Below are positions 9,990 to 21,639 of a stretch of 64,000 bases of DNA, in pieces. The stretch lies in the NCBI GenBank assembly GCA_034670405.1, contig JAXDDX010000015.1:744001-808000 (forward strand), in the 5' to 3' direction. Within the stretch, counting starts at the first letter, position 1, and each line of letters begins with the position of its first letter. The DNA is from Hoplostethus atlanticus. Its lineage: Eukaryota > Chordata > Actinopteri > Trachichthyiformes > Trachichthyidae. The translations under genes and the position numbers were made by a program. The notes beneath the pieces are model-generated. The model was not told the origin of the DNA and made no database searches. It saw only the letters and a list, made by a program, of their open reading frames with translations.

Positions 9990-11769
9990 CTTTACTTTGT
10001 TGGTGCAGGAAATAGGCGACTGGCCCATGTTCATGTAAGTGACTTGAACACAGGTACTTTTGGGTCCCACACTACCACCCACGCTCTGTATTAATGATTG
10101 TTGTCCTTTCTATTGACAACGATATGGGTGACAACAGCAGAGTTACCATTTAACTGGGATGTGGCCTGGTTGGTGACAAATATCAAACCCCAAATATTGA
10201 GCTCAGGTGCGTAGCCAAAAAACAGAATCCCATTTTTCAAATTTGCTGTATGGATTTTGGCACTGGTCAGCACCACAGGTTATGTCAGGCATACAACTGT
10301 CTCACAAAGCAAGATTAGTGGGTTAGCAAGCTAACTTTGGGCTTAACCCTGGCTTTTCTGTCTCATGAAGGTGACTCACTGTCTAGCAGGGTAGATCACC
10401 ATGGTAACTTACACTGCATGGAGCAGGTTATGTTCAGGATCAAAATGGATAACAAGCCCTCAAAAACCAAATTACATCATCACTCCTAGAGGATACTGTG
10501 GACTTTTTAAAATAACCTTTACTGCAAAAAATCCATTAACAAAACCAGATATGAACGAAAAACATTGCATCAAAATAAAAAAAACGAACTGTACAAGGGC
10601 ATACTATTGAATTAACAGATAGTAAGAAGAGCTCTTCGCGGGGCAATTGTGTTTAGAAACTGACAGAACACATTTGCTTTCCATAAGGATTAATTACATT
10701 AGAGATATAATGAATGTTTGTAGTGTTTGCAGGCGATTTGCCCATTCTGGCTTTAAAAGGGGCCTTCTATCAAATAATGAATAGCTTACAGTAGTTGTCA
10801 GTAGTTGTCAATAATGAATGAAATTTACTGCTGCATATTAAGTCCACTGAAATCTATTAGGATTCCTGAGAGTGATTGGTGCAATAGATTGAACCCATAT
10901 CCCATCACCACAGTCCTGGGGAACCTGAGGTAGACTTTGTTAATAGAGATTTCTTTCACAGCCTCAATGTGACAATACAATACTGTATCAACTGTGCCTT
11001 AATGACAGTGTGATACAGTAGGCAGTAATAAGCCTATTTACAATTTCTGTAATTGTCCTCCAGCAATCCTCCTGTTCTCCAGCCTTGGCAGCAGCAACTG
11101 TGTTATTTTTTTGCTGTTATATTTTTTGTATTACTCATATTTATTTATCATAATAGTTCTACAGATGTTACTAATCTGTTAGCGGCATTATGTTTATGTA
11201 AATGTTTATTATTCATCTGTCCATGTTGCATGTGATTGGCTATTTGTTACAAACCCCGCCCCTTTTATGTAAACACGCTCACTGCTGGATCGGCAATCCT
11301 GGGTTGACAGAGCGAGTTGATAACCAGCTTTGTGAGACTTGTGGCAGGAATAACCATAACATTCAACTTTGGCATGAAGCTAGCAAATGGAATCACTATG
11401 GACAGAAACAGGAGATGTTTTTGTGTAATGCTGTCACTGTCATGTTGTTACTCTGTAGTCTTTTCTTTTTGGATTTCAAATGATGCAGAGACTGCAAGGT
11501 GACACACAGCTTTGAATTATTTAAAACTCTTAAGTTATCTCCTTACAGATTGTGATGAAAAAAGAATGTGATCCTCTGAGATCCTCTTTGATTTGCCATG
11601 ATCTAGCCTGCCATGCAGTGTATATTGTGCTAGAATTAAGAGCAGAAAATAGTCTACAGTGGGTCTAATTCAACCAAATATCTGTGACTGCAGGATCCTG
11701 CCAATAACGTAGTCGCTTGAGCAGAAAATAGCAGAAAATATCAAATAGAATTTGCAGATGAATACAAAG
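9990..11769. other. No recognisable gene
   Basis: AT-rich non-coding DNA. The short ORFs (10091-10276, 10401-10610, 11202-11483) have no domain, no convincing splice sites and no codon pattern that stands out. A direct repeat 'agtagttgtca' occurs twice at about 10791-10811. Confidence 0.5.
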
Positions 11770-11774
11770 ATTTG

Positions 11775-11877
11775 TGTCACGGCCCCGGCTGTGACTCCAG
11801 TTCTCCCCTATGTTTCTCTGTGTTCCCTGCCTCCCTTGTGTATCTCCACCTTCCCTGTCTATCTCTCATTGTCTGTC

Positions 11878-11924
<47 letters not shown>

Positions 11925-12369
11925 CGTGGATGTGGCTCTCCCTCTCCTGGCCCCCGCCTCTCCTCCACACCTGTCTCTGATCAACTCATCAACCCAGCAG
12001 CATATAAACCCCGGGCTCTTCACCTACTCTTTGCCAGATTGTTCCGCCAATTCCCGTGGTAGTCACTCGCTTGGCTGCGCTTGTTACCACTGTTGCTTGA
12101 GTTTCTCCCAGTGTTCTCTAGTGCCTTACTAACCATATTCTCCTGTGTCCACGATTCCCTGAGCCCTCTTCCCAGTGTGTCTCCTCGTTCCACCCACGCC
12201 ACTTCAACGTGCCTGCCTGCTTCCCCCCTTATCTGCCTGCCTGCCTCTGCCCTAACCAGCCTCTCATCTCCACCCACCCTTCCCCTCATCCTACATTAAA
12301 CCCAGTTTTCCCTAAAACCTCTTGTCTGTGTCTGCATTTTGGGTCCAGAAGACAACTCCGACCGTAACA
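11775..12369 (+). mobile_element. Solo LTR with 5-bp target duplication
   Basis: A 595-bp unit starting TGTCACGGCC and ending CGTAACA, flanked on both sides by ATTTG (11770-11774 and 12370-12374), the 5-bp duplication made by retroviral-type integrases. It contains a TATA-like 'catataaacc' at about 12001 and an ATTAAA poly(A) signal at 12295-12300, which fixes the plus orientation. No internal retrotransposon sequence remains, so this is what LTR-LTR recombination leaves. The Thr/Cys/Val-rich ORFs inside come from its GT microsatellite. Confidence 0.85.
11882..11923. repeat. (TG)21 microsatellite inside the solo LTR
   Basis: About 21 uninterrupted TG units directly after CTGT repeats. It lies within the LTR body, so its length should vary between copies of the family. 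Confidence 0.95.
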
Positions 12370-12374
12370 ATTTG

Positions 12375-13862
12375 TTTGCTTTTGACTGGAAAAGGACCTG
12401 AAAGTAATATACGAAGAGGTTCTTAGTGTTCATGGGTTCCAAACACTTTCGGCACTATTGATATATGGGGACAATTTACAAAAAATACTGATGTCTGAAT
12501 CTGATATGAATGAAAATACTGCAAAATCTCCCAAAAATGCTTTGCTGTAACAATATTCATGGATCCATATGTTTCTTGTTTGAACTTACAAACAATGTGG
12601 CTTTACATTTAGATTCACATTCTTTTATACTCACATAACCAAAGCCAATGGAGTTGGGTTTTCACCACAGTGCTATTGCCCACAGCGCCATTGGCCTCAA
12701 GAGGCAAAGTCAGTCACTCAAGGTGAGACACTTCACTCTTCTCTAACTGCACCTTATCAAAATTAATCACATGCAGCACTTGAGAAAATAATTGTATACA
12801 AATGTCAAAGAAAAAATTATATTACTGGAACTATGAATCTTCACATCTTTCATCTTTGCAAATTTTCATACAAAATATACATGCTTCAGCGACAAAGGAC
12901 GGATAGTAGAGCATCCACGCATGAAATCACACCAGCCATCTATAGCAATGCATAAATATAATTAGCGGTTAAGTGCATCAAGGGAGAGACATCAAAGCCA
13001 GGGTTCAGAAGGCGCTAGAAATGTTTCAGCAGCAAGGAGGCACGTGAGAAACAGACAAATGAGTTCAGATGTTCAGAGTTCTTTCAGCGTGGTAAAACTG
13101 TTCTTAAGACTTCCAGAGGGGCAGGATAAGAAATGTGATGCTCAAAGATCCAACTGATGGTAGGTTTACTGACATTGCAAGAATGAATAGATGTCATTGC
13201 TTATGGTCTTTAATTATCTTTAATTGATTTTTTAATTTGCTGTCTCTTTAACCAGCTTTTCTGATGTTGACTGCCCAGTGAATTCTGACACTGTCACTGT
13301 GTCAGAAATCCAAGTGCACCTGTCCCGCTGTGAGGACTAGAGGGAGCCAGAGGCTTTAGCATCTTATGCCTGACATCCAAGCTTAATCTGATGTCACAGG
13401 GCAAGGGGTCTGAAACGGTTGCCACAGTGTGTAATGTCATCTCTACCAGCTAGAAGCCTTTCTTCGATCTATAAGCATGTGTGGATGTGAGTCTAGACGA
13501 TAAAAGTATGGACCAAATGCATCTTACAGCACCTGCAGGACGCAAATTACTATCACAGTGAATGTAGCTGGGACCTTTTCCATGAATGCGCCCCCTCTAC
13601 CCCACCTCTCTCTTTCTGTCAAAGAAAGGCAATCTGTTAAGAGTGGCGCTCGGGCTCAGGTTGCCCGTGGTGAAACTGCACCTGGGCCGTACAAAATACC
13701 CCGAAACAACCAACTCAACAAAACCAGAGGGCTGCATGCATCCTCCACAATGACAGGAGGAGAGCTACAATATTAGCTTTTCAGCACCTCAGAGAGGAAA
13801 AAAGGTCAGATTTGGGAAACATTTGTGCATTCTCAGCACGTTTATAGTTGATGAATACTCAC
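12375..13862. other. No recognisable gene
   Basis: Non-coding DNA between the solo LTR and the small exon-like piece at 13863. If the minus-strand pair of exons at 13863-14801 is real, its later exons would lie here or further left. I did not find a matching acceptor and donor pair with a convincing open frame. Confidence 0.4.
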
Positions 13863-13889
13863 CTCAGCTTGCCTGCCCCACTGTCAGTC
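13863..13889 (-). other. Putative 27-nt microexon
   Basis: On the minus strand a pyrimidine-rich tract ending TTTTCCAG precedes GACTGACAG...AAGCTGAG, which is followed by the strong donor GTGAGTATT. The 27-nt piece is a multiple of three. Joined to the exon-like piece at 14533-14801 (which ends in AA, phase 2), it continues the frame as K-TDSGAGKL without a stop. Both donors read GTGAGTATT. I recognise no protein. It could equally belong to a non-coding RNA. Confidence 0.35.
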
Positions 13890-14532
13890 CTGGAAAAGGG
13901 AAAAAAAGTTTAGTACATGTTCTTAAACTTATGTACAACTTAATGTATAGATGAGTCAATCACGCAATGACTTGTCCAGTGTTTAATCTCGCCATACATT
14001 GAAGCTAAAGGACAGTTAACTATGAATTTCAGGCTATTTTCAATCATAACAGATGAAAAGTTAAAGAAAAAAGCAGCTTTTTATACATTTCCCCCACATT
14101 TTAGGTTTTCAAAAGCATTTAGACAGATCAAGAATATATGGAATAAATAAAGTACCCAATTTTACAAATTTTACTGGAGTTAAAAGTTGGCAACGCATGA
14201 ACATCAACAATCCACAGGTTGATATTCTTACTGGAAAGGCACAGAAAACACACAGTAACTTGAACAGATACTAGGCTACCGTGCACAGGCTCATTCTTGA
14301 CAGCTCAAACACTTACACAGCATATAATACCTCCAGTGCAACAGAATACTTTTTTTATGGGACAAATCATGAGGCCAAACAAATCAAGAAAATGTAATAT
14401 GAAGAAAGGCCCTAAAATATCAACTTCTGGCCTTTAAGGAGAGCAAAAGATCTGATATGACCCAAAAGGCTCAAGATGAAACTACAGGTCGGTATCCAAA
14501 CAGAAAAATCCTGTAATGGTGTTAATACTCAC

Positions 14533-14801
14533 TTGACCCTGTGGAAGGCCAGCCTTCTCCTGAGAGAAGACACCCGAAGGTGGCAACCCTGCTTGACGCC
14601 CACGCGACTCTGGACCATGGTGGCCCATGCAGTAACTATCCGCTCCTTCGATGTCTCAAAAAAATAACAATAGGACGTGAAGCCAAGGGTCTGCAAAAGG
14701 CCGATGGCGGCCGGATCGTATGCATGCTCTACGTCTTCATCTCGGGACTTCTGCTTCTCAAAGTCTGCAGGCTCTCCTGTTTCTTCCTCCTCTAGCTTCA
14801 T
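14533..14801 (-). other. Putative coding exon (89 codons), unrecognised
   Basis: Minus-strand frame from an ATG at 14801, with a TAA immediately upstream in frame, so the ATG is the natural start. It begins MKLEEEETGEPADFEKQKSR, is acidic at first, then contains YDPAAIGLLQTLGF and a basic tail SSLRRRLAFHR. It ends at 14533 with donor GTGAGTATT and splices in frame to the microexon at 13863-13889. No acceptor is visible just upstream, so it would be a first coding exon. I do not recognise the protein. Composition is mixed rather than low-complexity, which is unusual for the chance ORFs around it. A lncRNA exon is the main alternative. Confidence 0.3.
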
Positions 14802-15241
14802 TTACCTTTCGTTGCACCTCCCTCCCTCCCTTCCTTTTTCCCCAACCCATACTTACACCTACCCTGCCCTGCCTGTGCCTCCCTCGTTCCTATGCTGCGC
14901 TCTCTCCTCCGAGTTGACCCATTTCTTCTAGGCCGTCCATCTTCCTCCAGCGCACACCTGCTCGCATTCTTGCCCCGTTGCAGGTACACTGTTCTGCCGT
15001 CATCACTGGAGCCTATGGGGAAACACTGCGTGCTCGGAGAGAGTCGCCGCATTTGTCATGAGCTGTCGGACAAGAAGCTGGTCTACCCGTGTGCATGTGC
15101 TATGTGTGCATGGATGCATACCACGTCCTTTGCCTTAACTGGTTTTTACATGTTTTCTCCAAGGTACCATCGATTTCTAGTAAATGGTACATAGCAGCTT
15201 CACAATGGTTAGATCTGTAAGTAAAATGGCCATTGATATTG

Positions 15242-15262
15242 TACACACACACACACACACAT
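15242..15262. repeat. (CA)n microsatellite
   Basis: About ten CA units followed by 'tacagatacacaaatac'. Nothing else of note. Confidence 0.9.
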
Positions 15263-15557
15263 ACAGATACACAAATACTTATAAGGTTGGATAAAAACAC
15301 ATGTTGGGACAGCAGCAGACGCGACCACATTTGCAAAGCCATAAATCATTAAGCCTGTCCACCAGAGTCGACCTACAGGGCTACCTTCCCATGAATAAAT
15401 GCATTGGTGTACTTGATGACGGCGTAAGCTAGGCATCACAGGTTTGAAAAACACAAGCAAAATACATGAAGCACTGGAAGAAATAAAGGACCCAAGTAAT
15501 TACTGCATTTAGAAGGTTTTAAATGTTCCTCGCCTTGTTTTAGGTTAAACCTTGAAT

Positions 15558-16095
15558 CAGTGGTGGAATGTAACTAAGTACTTTTACTCAACTACTGTAC
15601 TTAAGTACAAATTTGACGTACTTTACTTGAGTCTTTTCTTTTCATGCCACTTTCTACTTCTACTCCACTATATTTCAGAGGGAAATATTGTACATTTTAC
15701 TCCACTACATTTATCTGACAGCTTTAGCTACTTTACAGATTAAGATTTTACAAACAAAATATGTGATCAATTTATACAATATGATACTGTGCTGTAGATC
15801 AAACTATCCAACAGTATATAAAGTTGTTAAAATGAGCTCCACCTCCACCAGCTGTAACATTAAAATGCTGCTTACATGTTCATGTGCATCAGTAATAATA
15901 TTCCAATATTATTACTATATATATATATATGTATATAAACTCTCTGAAAGGGACCATTCTGCCCAACAAATACTTTTACTTTAATACTTTAAGTACATCT
16001 TGAATATGGGACTTTAACTTGTAACAGAGTATTTTTACAGAGCAGTATTGCTACTTTTACTTAAGTAAAATATATGAGTACTTCTTCCACCACTG
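15558..16095. mobile_element. hAT MITE with perfect 8-bp target duplication
   Basis: A 538-bp element starting CAGTGGTGGAATGTAACTAA and ending TTCCACCACTG. The complement of the right end is CAGTGGTGGAAGAAGTACTC, so the terminal 11 bp are perfect inverted repeats. Both sides carry CCTTGAAT (15550-15557 and 16096-16103), the 8-bp duplication of hAT elements. Subterminal 'acttaagtac' and 'acttaagta' words repeat. No coding sequence is present. A short AT microsatellite lies inside at about 15920. Confidence 0.92.
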
Positions 16096-16103
16096 CCTTG
16101 AAT

Positions 16104-18084
16104 GCATTAAATGTCAATATATGATTCTCAAATTAATTGTGATACCTTGGTATAATTACCATAAACAAATGTGACCACGGTGGAGACGATTGGTAGCCTC
16201 TAGCTGAAAACAGTTGTATTGTTAAGGTTAGTGTTTCTCAAAATTCAGACTACATTTCCCATAAACCCTGTTGCTTCCCAAAGATGATGTTGCTACCTCT
16301 CCCCTTCCCTGGTGTTGCTCCAGATGCAGCTTTCCTGAAGAGCTTCAACATGTTGGAAGTTATTTCTCCATCTTCCTTTCTTTCCTTCCACCATCTTAGA
16401 TCTGTTAGGGCGCTGGAAGAACAGCACCATCTTCCTGTTCCTTTTCCTTGCCATAAAGCAATCCAGTAGATTTCCCGGCAAATCCGACCTGGTGGCCACT
16501 GTAAAATGCAGCGTAGAGGCCGGTAGGGGCTGCCAGTCTTCTTGGGGATGGTCTCATTTGTTTACAACAATTATGTCTCAAAATTAATGTGGTAATAATT
16601 TAGTGATGTTAAAATGCTACACAGAGCACCTTTAATATCAAATTCTACATTTGGGTTAGTGCCTGTGATGTAGCACATAAACAAACTGACCCATGAGCAT
16701 TCCTGTACGTTGATGGAATACATACATACATGTATGTGTCATGGGCTTTGGACCGAGATATTATTTTTTTTTATTGTGTTATTGTCTTCCATGTTCTGTG
16801 TTATTGTGTTATTGTCTTCCATTGCACTGATACTTCACTGCTTTTTGTGCTTCATAGTGGTCATGGGCTTCTTAAAAACACTGCAGCATTTGAGAGGATC
16901 CTTCGACAAAATCTTATTATATACAGTATTTAATACAGTATTATTATATTTACATCATTTGGACATGTCTTTTCACGTACATAAAATCTGCAAAAAGTCA
17001 AAGAATGTGTCTTATATAACAAATCACTCTTCATAACCCCAACATAGAGTACAGTGGACAATTTCAAAAATGTCTTCACATTTGTAAGTAGGTCCACATG
17101 AAAATGATTTTAAAAAAAGAACATCCAATGCATCTAATGGGTTAAGTTAACTGTTCTGTTAGTGATGATTGTTGTTGTAATTGTAATTGTAATTGTCACA
17201 GAGATTAGCAGGTAAGCTATTGCATTTATTATACTGCAACAACAACAACAATTCCTGCATCTCTGTGGTTATGTCATTTTCTGCGGCATGCAATCCACCT
17301 AGTGGTAAAGAAATGTAATTTCACAGTTTTGAAATGAGGCTGAAAATCATGTAACATCTACTCCCCTGCTCTTGCAACATGTGGCACCAAGTCTCTCACC
17401 ATTTTTCACACTAACTATTCCATTTGCAAGCTGCTGAAAAAAGTCCCAGTAAGCAGTTACAGGACATGGGGTTTGGAAATGCTACAAAAGTCAGATAATA
17501 AATTAAACAATTCTCCCTTAGATGGAACTCTTGACAAAAGGCAAAGAGAAAAAAAGGCACTGAAAACTTTTTTCTGCAAGTGCAAGGAGATAACACTGGC
17601 ATTCTGATCTCATGGTAGTTTATAGAAAATCATATAAAACAGGTACATCACGGTTCTTGGAAGAAATTTCAGTCTGCAGGACCTGATAGTGGGTGTTTGG
17701 CAATTCAGATGTCCTAAAACTCTGGGTTGGGAGAGTGGTGGTGAGTAGTCCTGAATTTTGGGGACCTACACTGAAAAAAATATGTTCGTCTTAACAAACT
17801 ATTCAGTCTTAAAATCGTATTTTTCTCAAAACAAGTGAGTCAGTACAAGGCAGACTAAGGAAAATTGTGAAACAAGTCGATTTGCTTTGAAAACAAGGAG
17901 AATTATCTGTCTGCAATGGTGGATTTTTTACTTGTTTGAAGAACTTTTTAAAAATTCAGTACTAGATTATATGACATATTAAGGTGCAGTGACCAGCAGC
18001 AGCACCATTTAAAATTGTTGAGCGCTTATGACTGCCATCAACAGAACCACATTTAGCCTTGTTGGACAATAAATTATAAATTCA
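16104..18084. other. No recognisable gene; possible hAT-like repeat at its right end
   Basis: Non-coding. 'gtgttattgtcttcc' is directly repeated (about 16777-16819), and a short (TAATTG)n run occurs near 17178. From 17769 the sequence 'cactgaaaaaaatatgttcg' followed by 'tcttaa' words resembles the start of a common fish hAT-type MITE. I could not find its other end. Confidence 0.4.
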
Positions 18085-18250
18085 CAATGTTTTCATTCAT
18101 TTTCTGCACCCGCTTATTCCTATTGAGGGTTATGGGGAGCCTATCCCAGCATGCATTGGGTGGAAGGCAAGGAAACACCTTGGACAGGTCGCCAGTCCAT
18201 CACAGGGCAAACACAGATAGACAAACATACTTGCTCACATTCACACAATT
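18085..18250 (+). repeat. Common teleost interspersed repeat fragment
   Basis: Contains 'cccagcatgcattgggtgga', 'ggacaggtcgccagtccatc' and 'acagggcaaacac', wording I know from a very abundant fish interspersed repeat. It is a fragment with no coding capacity. Confidence 0.6.
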
Positions 18251-18730
18251 TACCACCATGGATTTTTGAGTTTACCCCATGGGATTCGAAAGGATTTAGG
18301 GTGGTAGAACTTTTTCAACCCATAGAGAATGCAATCCAATCCATGTAATCCTTCAATTGCATGAAAATCCTAAAAATCGGAGTGTCAAGGTTTCCACGTG
18401 ACAACATTGAAACAACCCAGCTGGCAGGTATAAACGACATCAACAAAATGTCCCTCGGAGGTTACCGTAAACATGTCACAGAACCCGCTGACCTTCGTGG
18501 CCTTCTCCCTTCCCCCGTCGCCTGCCAGGGAGCGTTGAGGCCCTGACGGTCTGACAGGCAGAGCAAATATTTGTATTATTGGTACAAAGCCTTGACCTGA
18601 AAGCTAGAGCGATTGAAGCGTTCATTGAGATCTGTGGCCATGATGTTGCACGTCAGTGGGACATTCTGGTGAATTACAGTCACTGGAAGCTAAATGAGTT
18701 TTGGTTTAGCTACTGGAATCCTTGGTTATT
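18251..18730. other. No gene; dispersed repeat shared with 24772-24880
   Basis: 18316-18400 ('caacccatagagaa', 'atgtaatccttcaattgcat', 'aaaatcggagtgtcaagg') is a diverged copy of 24808-24880 ('caacccatcgagga', 'atgtaatcgttcaattgaag', 'aaaattggagtcacaaag'). Both are short and non-coding. Confidence 0.5.
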
Positions 18731-20110
18731 ATTCAAGATTCAAGATTCAAGATTCAAGAAGTTTAATTGTCACATACACACACAGGTAGTGCACCAACTA
18801 ATTTACAATAAACCAACACAATATTTACAATGTCACAGTTTTAAGAGCTCTATATAAAAAACAACACAATATTTACAATAAGAGCACTTTATAAAAATAT
18901 AGTAAAAAAGGGAAATTGTATGTATAATATAATATAAATTATAAATTATGTGTAGTCTTTACCTAAGTGTGTGTGTGCATAAGAGGGGCAGTGTGTGTGT
19001 CTTGGTGGGGGCCCTGGTGAGGTCAGAGTTCACAGTCCTGATGGCCTGAGGAAAGAAACTCTGTCTCAGTCTCTCTGTTTTGGCAGCGTGACTACGGAGG
19101 CGCTTGCCTGACCGCAGCAGCTGAAACCGTCCGTTGTTGGGGTGGTGAGGATCCTTCATGATCCTGCAGGCTCTGGTTCTGCACCTCCTGGTGTATAAGT
19201 CCTGCAGGGTGGGGAGTGTAGTTCCAATAGTTCCAATAGTAGTGCGTTCAGCCGAACGCACTACTCTCTGCAGAGCCTTCCTGTCCTGAGCGGAGCTGTT
19301 GCCAAACCAGGCAGTGATGCTTCCTGTCAGGATGCTCTCCACAGCTCCAGAGTAGAAGGACTGAAGGATCCTCCGGGAGACTTTAAATTTCCTCAGTTGC
19401 CTGAGGTGGTAAAGGCGCTGCCTCGCCTTTCTCACCAGAGTGTCAGTGTGTGTTGTCCATGTCAGATCTTCTGTGATGTGGACTCCCAGGTATTTATACC
19501 TGCTCACCCTCTCCACAGTATTCCCATTTATCCCCAATGGTGAGTACGTCCTCTGTTGTTGTGTCCTCCTAAAGTCCACAATCAGCTCCTTAGTTTTGGT
19601 GACATTCAGGAGGAGGCTGTTGTCCTGGCACCAGAGTGACAGATCAGCAACTTCCTCCAGGTAGGCCTTCTCGTCGTTGTTGGAGATCAGGCCCACCACC
19701 ACTGTGTCATCCGCAAACTTAATGATGGAGTTGGAGCTGAACCTGGCCACACAGTCATGTGTGTACAGGGAGTACAGTAGGGGGCTGAGGACGCAACCCT
19801 GGGGGGATCCTGTGTTCAGGGTGAGGGGGTTGGAGGTGTGTCTACCCACCCTGACCACCTGGGGCCTGGCGGTCAGGAAGTCCAGGATCCAGGCACACAG
19901 GGGGGTGTTCAGTCCCAGCTCAATCAACTTGCCAGCCAGTCTGGTGGGGACTATGGTATTGAAAGCTGAACTATAATCAATGAACAGCAGTCACATAGCC
20001 CCCCTTCCGGCTGTCCAGATGAGAGAGAGTGGTGTGCAGTACCTGGGAGACAGCATCATCTGTGGATCTGTTGGGACGATAAGCAAACTGCAGCAGGGTC
20101 CATGGAGCAA
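18731..20110 (-). mobile_element. 5'-truncated L2-like LINE
   Basis: Minus-strand non-LTR retrotransposon. The 3' end is a tail of 'attcaag' repeats (18731-18759) after 'gacaattaaacttcttg', the usual L2-type 3' terminus in fish. The body encodes the C-terminal half of the reverse transcriptase (18959-19927). Coding similarity continues upstream to about 20110 in another frame ([15 protein letters not shown], then a frame shift before the ID-SSAFNT motif A region). The 5' truncation is typical of incomplete target-primed reverse transcription. Confidence 0.85.
18959..19927 (-). pseudogene. Reverse transcriptase fragment of the LINE (ORF2 C-terminal part)
   Basis: A 322-codon open frame starting [18 protein letters not shown]. 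It carries [20 protein letters not shown] and the catalytic motif [10 protein letters not shown] (the Asp pair that binds metal), then the thumb region with [11 protein letters not shown] and a C-terminal basic domain. It has no endonuclease and only part of the polymerase. A frameshift near 19960-20000 separates it from motif A, so it is a dead copy even though this part is open. The plus-strand ORFs over it are shadows. Confidence 0.9.
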
Positions 20111-20115
20111 ATTAT

Positions 20116-21264
20116 TGGTGGGTATTATAACTAATGGTTATTATTCAGGTGCATATACTGCAGCAGTGATGCCAACTTATAAATTACTTTTCTAGATACT
20201 GAACTGTTAAAATTGCTGTGCTATCTTGGTGATTTTGTAGAGATTATTTTGAAATTTGTACTTTTTTACTTCCCCACTGCATAATGCAATAGCAACATTT
20301 CACCACCAGAGACCAACATTGGCTCTAGAATGGAATTTAGAATGAATTGTAATTCACTTTTAACAAGCCAAAACACAAGCAGCTGGCTGCAACATCGACA
20401 AGTGTTTGCTGATGCTACATGGATAGTTCCTCTGCTGGCTTCTGCACAGTGCATGCAGCCTGCACTCCCCTCTCCACCAATCAGTTTCATGGGTCGACTG
20501 TCAGCCTGTCAAGCAGTTCACCTTGGCTACACTTCCATCAGTGGCACCTTTGCCTTACTAGGGTTCAGGCTTAGTAAGTTTGCTTTTTTTATATATATGT
20601 TTTTATATCCAATTCTAAGTTGTTTTTCTTTGCAGCCACCAGGATGTGCAGTGATGTACAGGGAGCCCCATATGGACAGTTTTGGAGAGGCCAGGAGAGG
20701 CTTTCTGATGTTCTGGCTCTGTTCTTATTACTTTGGATGTGGACAGGCACACTAACTGTGAGGTTAAAGTGCAGACTGCCTGCTAGAATTTGGTTGTCGC
20801 TTTGGTGTTTTCAGGCACAGTGGATAAACATTAAAAACCATGCCCCTTTTTGTAAATTGTCTGCAAAAGTTATTTAATCATGTATCAGCACCTCAGTTTC
20901 CTATTGTTCGTCTAAATGAAAGCATCTATAATTATTGTAGAAAAAATTGTATAAGGTAAGGTATACGTACCAGTCCATTTTTTTTTTTACCACCTTAGTA
21001 AATGCAATTCAGAGATGTCACAGGGTTGTAATCAAAACTCAGAAAACACCAGAAAAATTTGAATTCAAGATTATACTCATAAACTTAAATTATATTCAAT
21101 AAGTTTGCAGTCAAAAATGGGTGCTGTTCAATAATATCTAGATGACTGAAACCCACCAACATCACCAGACGGTATGTGTGGTATGGTATGGTATGTATGT
21201 TGTACATAATGTTGGTTACGTTAATGTTTCATTTATTACAAGCACTAGCTAATGTCCCGTCTCG

Positions 21265-21312
<48 letters not shown>

Positions 21313-21455
21313 TGTAGCAGTGGCAGAGGGGGATTGTCTGCCTGGTTCTGATGATGTCATCGACCAAAGCGCAGCTATGGTCAGCTATATTGATTTAATT
21401 AATTCACTTGCTAGCTACAGGCCATATAATAAAAACCACTCACAACGTTTTTTTT
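20116..21455. other. No recognisable gene; one GT microsatellite
   Basis: Non-coding. A (TG)n tract lies at about 21267-21316, interrupted near its end. The ORFs at 20330-20755 and 20620-20877 lack any recognised content. A pyrimidine-rich tract ending 'tttctttgcag' at 20635 looks like a splice acceptor but opens no convincing exon. Confidence 0.45.
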
Positions 21456-21635
21456 AACATAGTGTATGCTGAAGTGTTAGCATGGAGCCTATATCAACAT
21501 GGTGTACGCTGAAGTGTTAGCATGGAGCCTACTATCACTCAACATAATGTCTGCTGAAGTGTTAGCATGGAGCCTTGTATCACTCAACGTAGTGTATGCT
21601 GAAGTGTTAGCATGGAGCACAAGAGCCAATGATCT
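21456..21635 (+). repeat. 45-bp palindromic tandem repeat, array A (4 units)
   Basis: Units start at 21456, 21496, 21541 and 21586 (periods 40, 45, 45) and contain 'gaagtgttagcatggagcct'. The array ends in 'catggagcacaagagccaatg', the same edge sequence as array B at 23893-24232. It is one half of the element defined there. Confidence 0.9.
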
Positions 21636-21639
21636 ACTG

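Noticed and set aside
11752-12132. Overlapping ORFs of 96-126 codons
   Set aside because: They translate the solo LTR and its GT microsatellite and have no domain.
14677-15194. Plus-strand ORFs opposite the exon-like piece
   Set aside because: Ser/Pro/Leu-rich shadows of a purine-rich minus strand without start context or domains.
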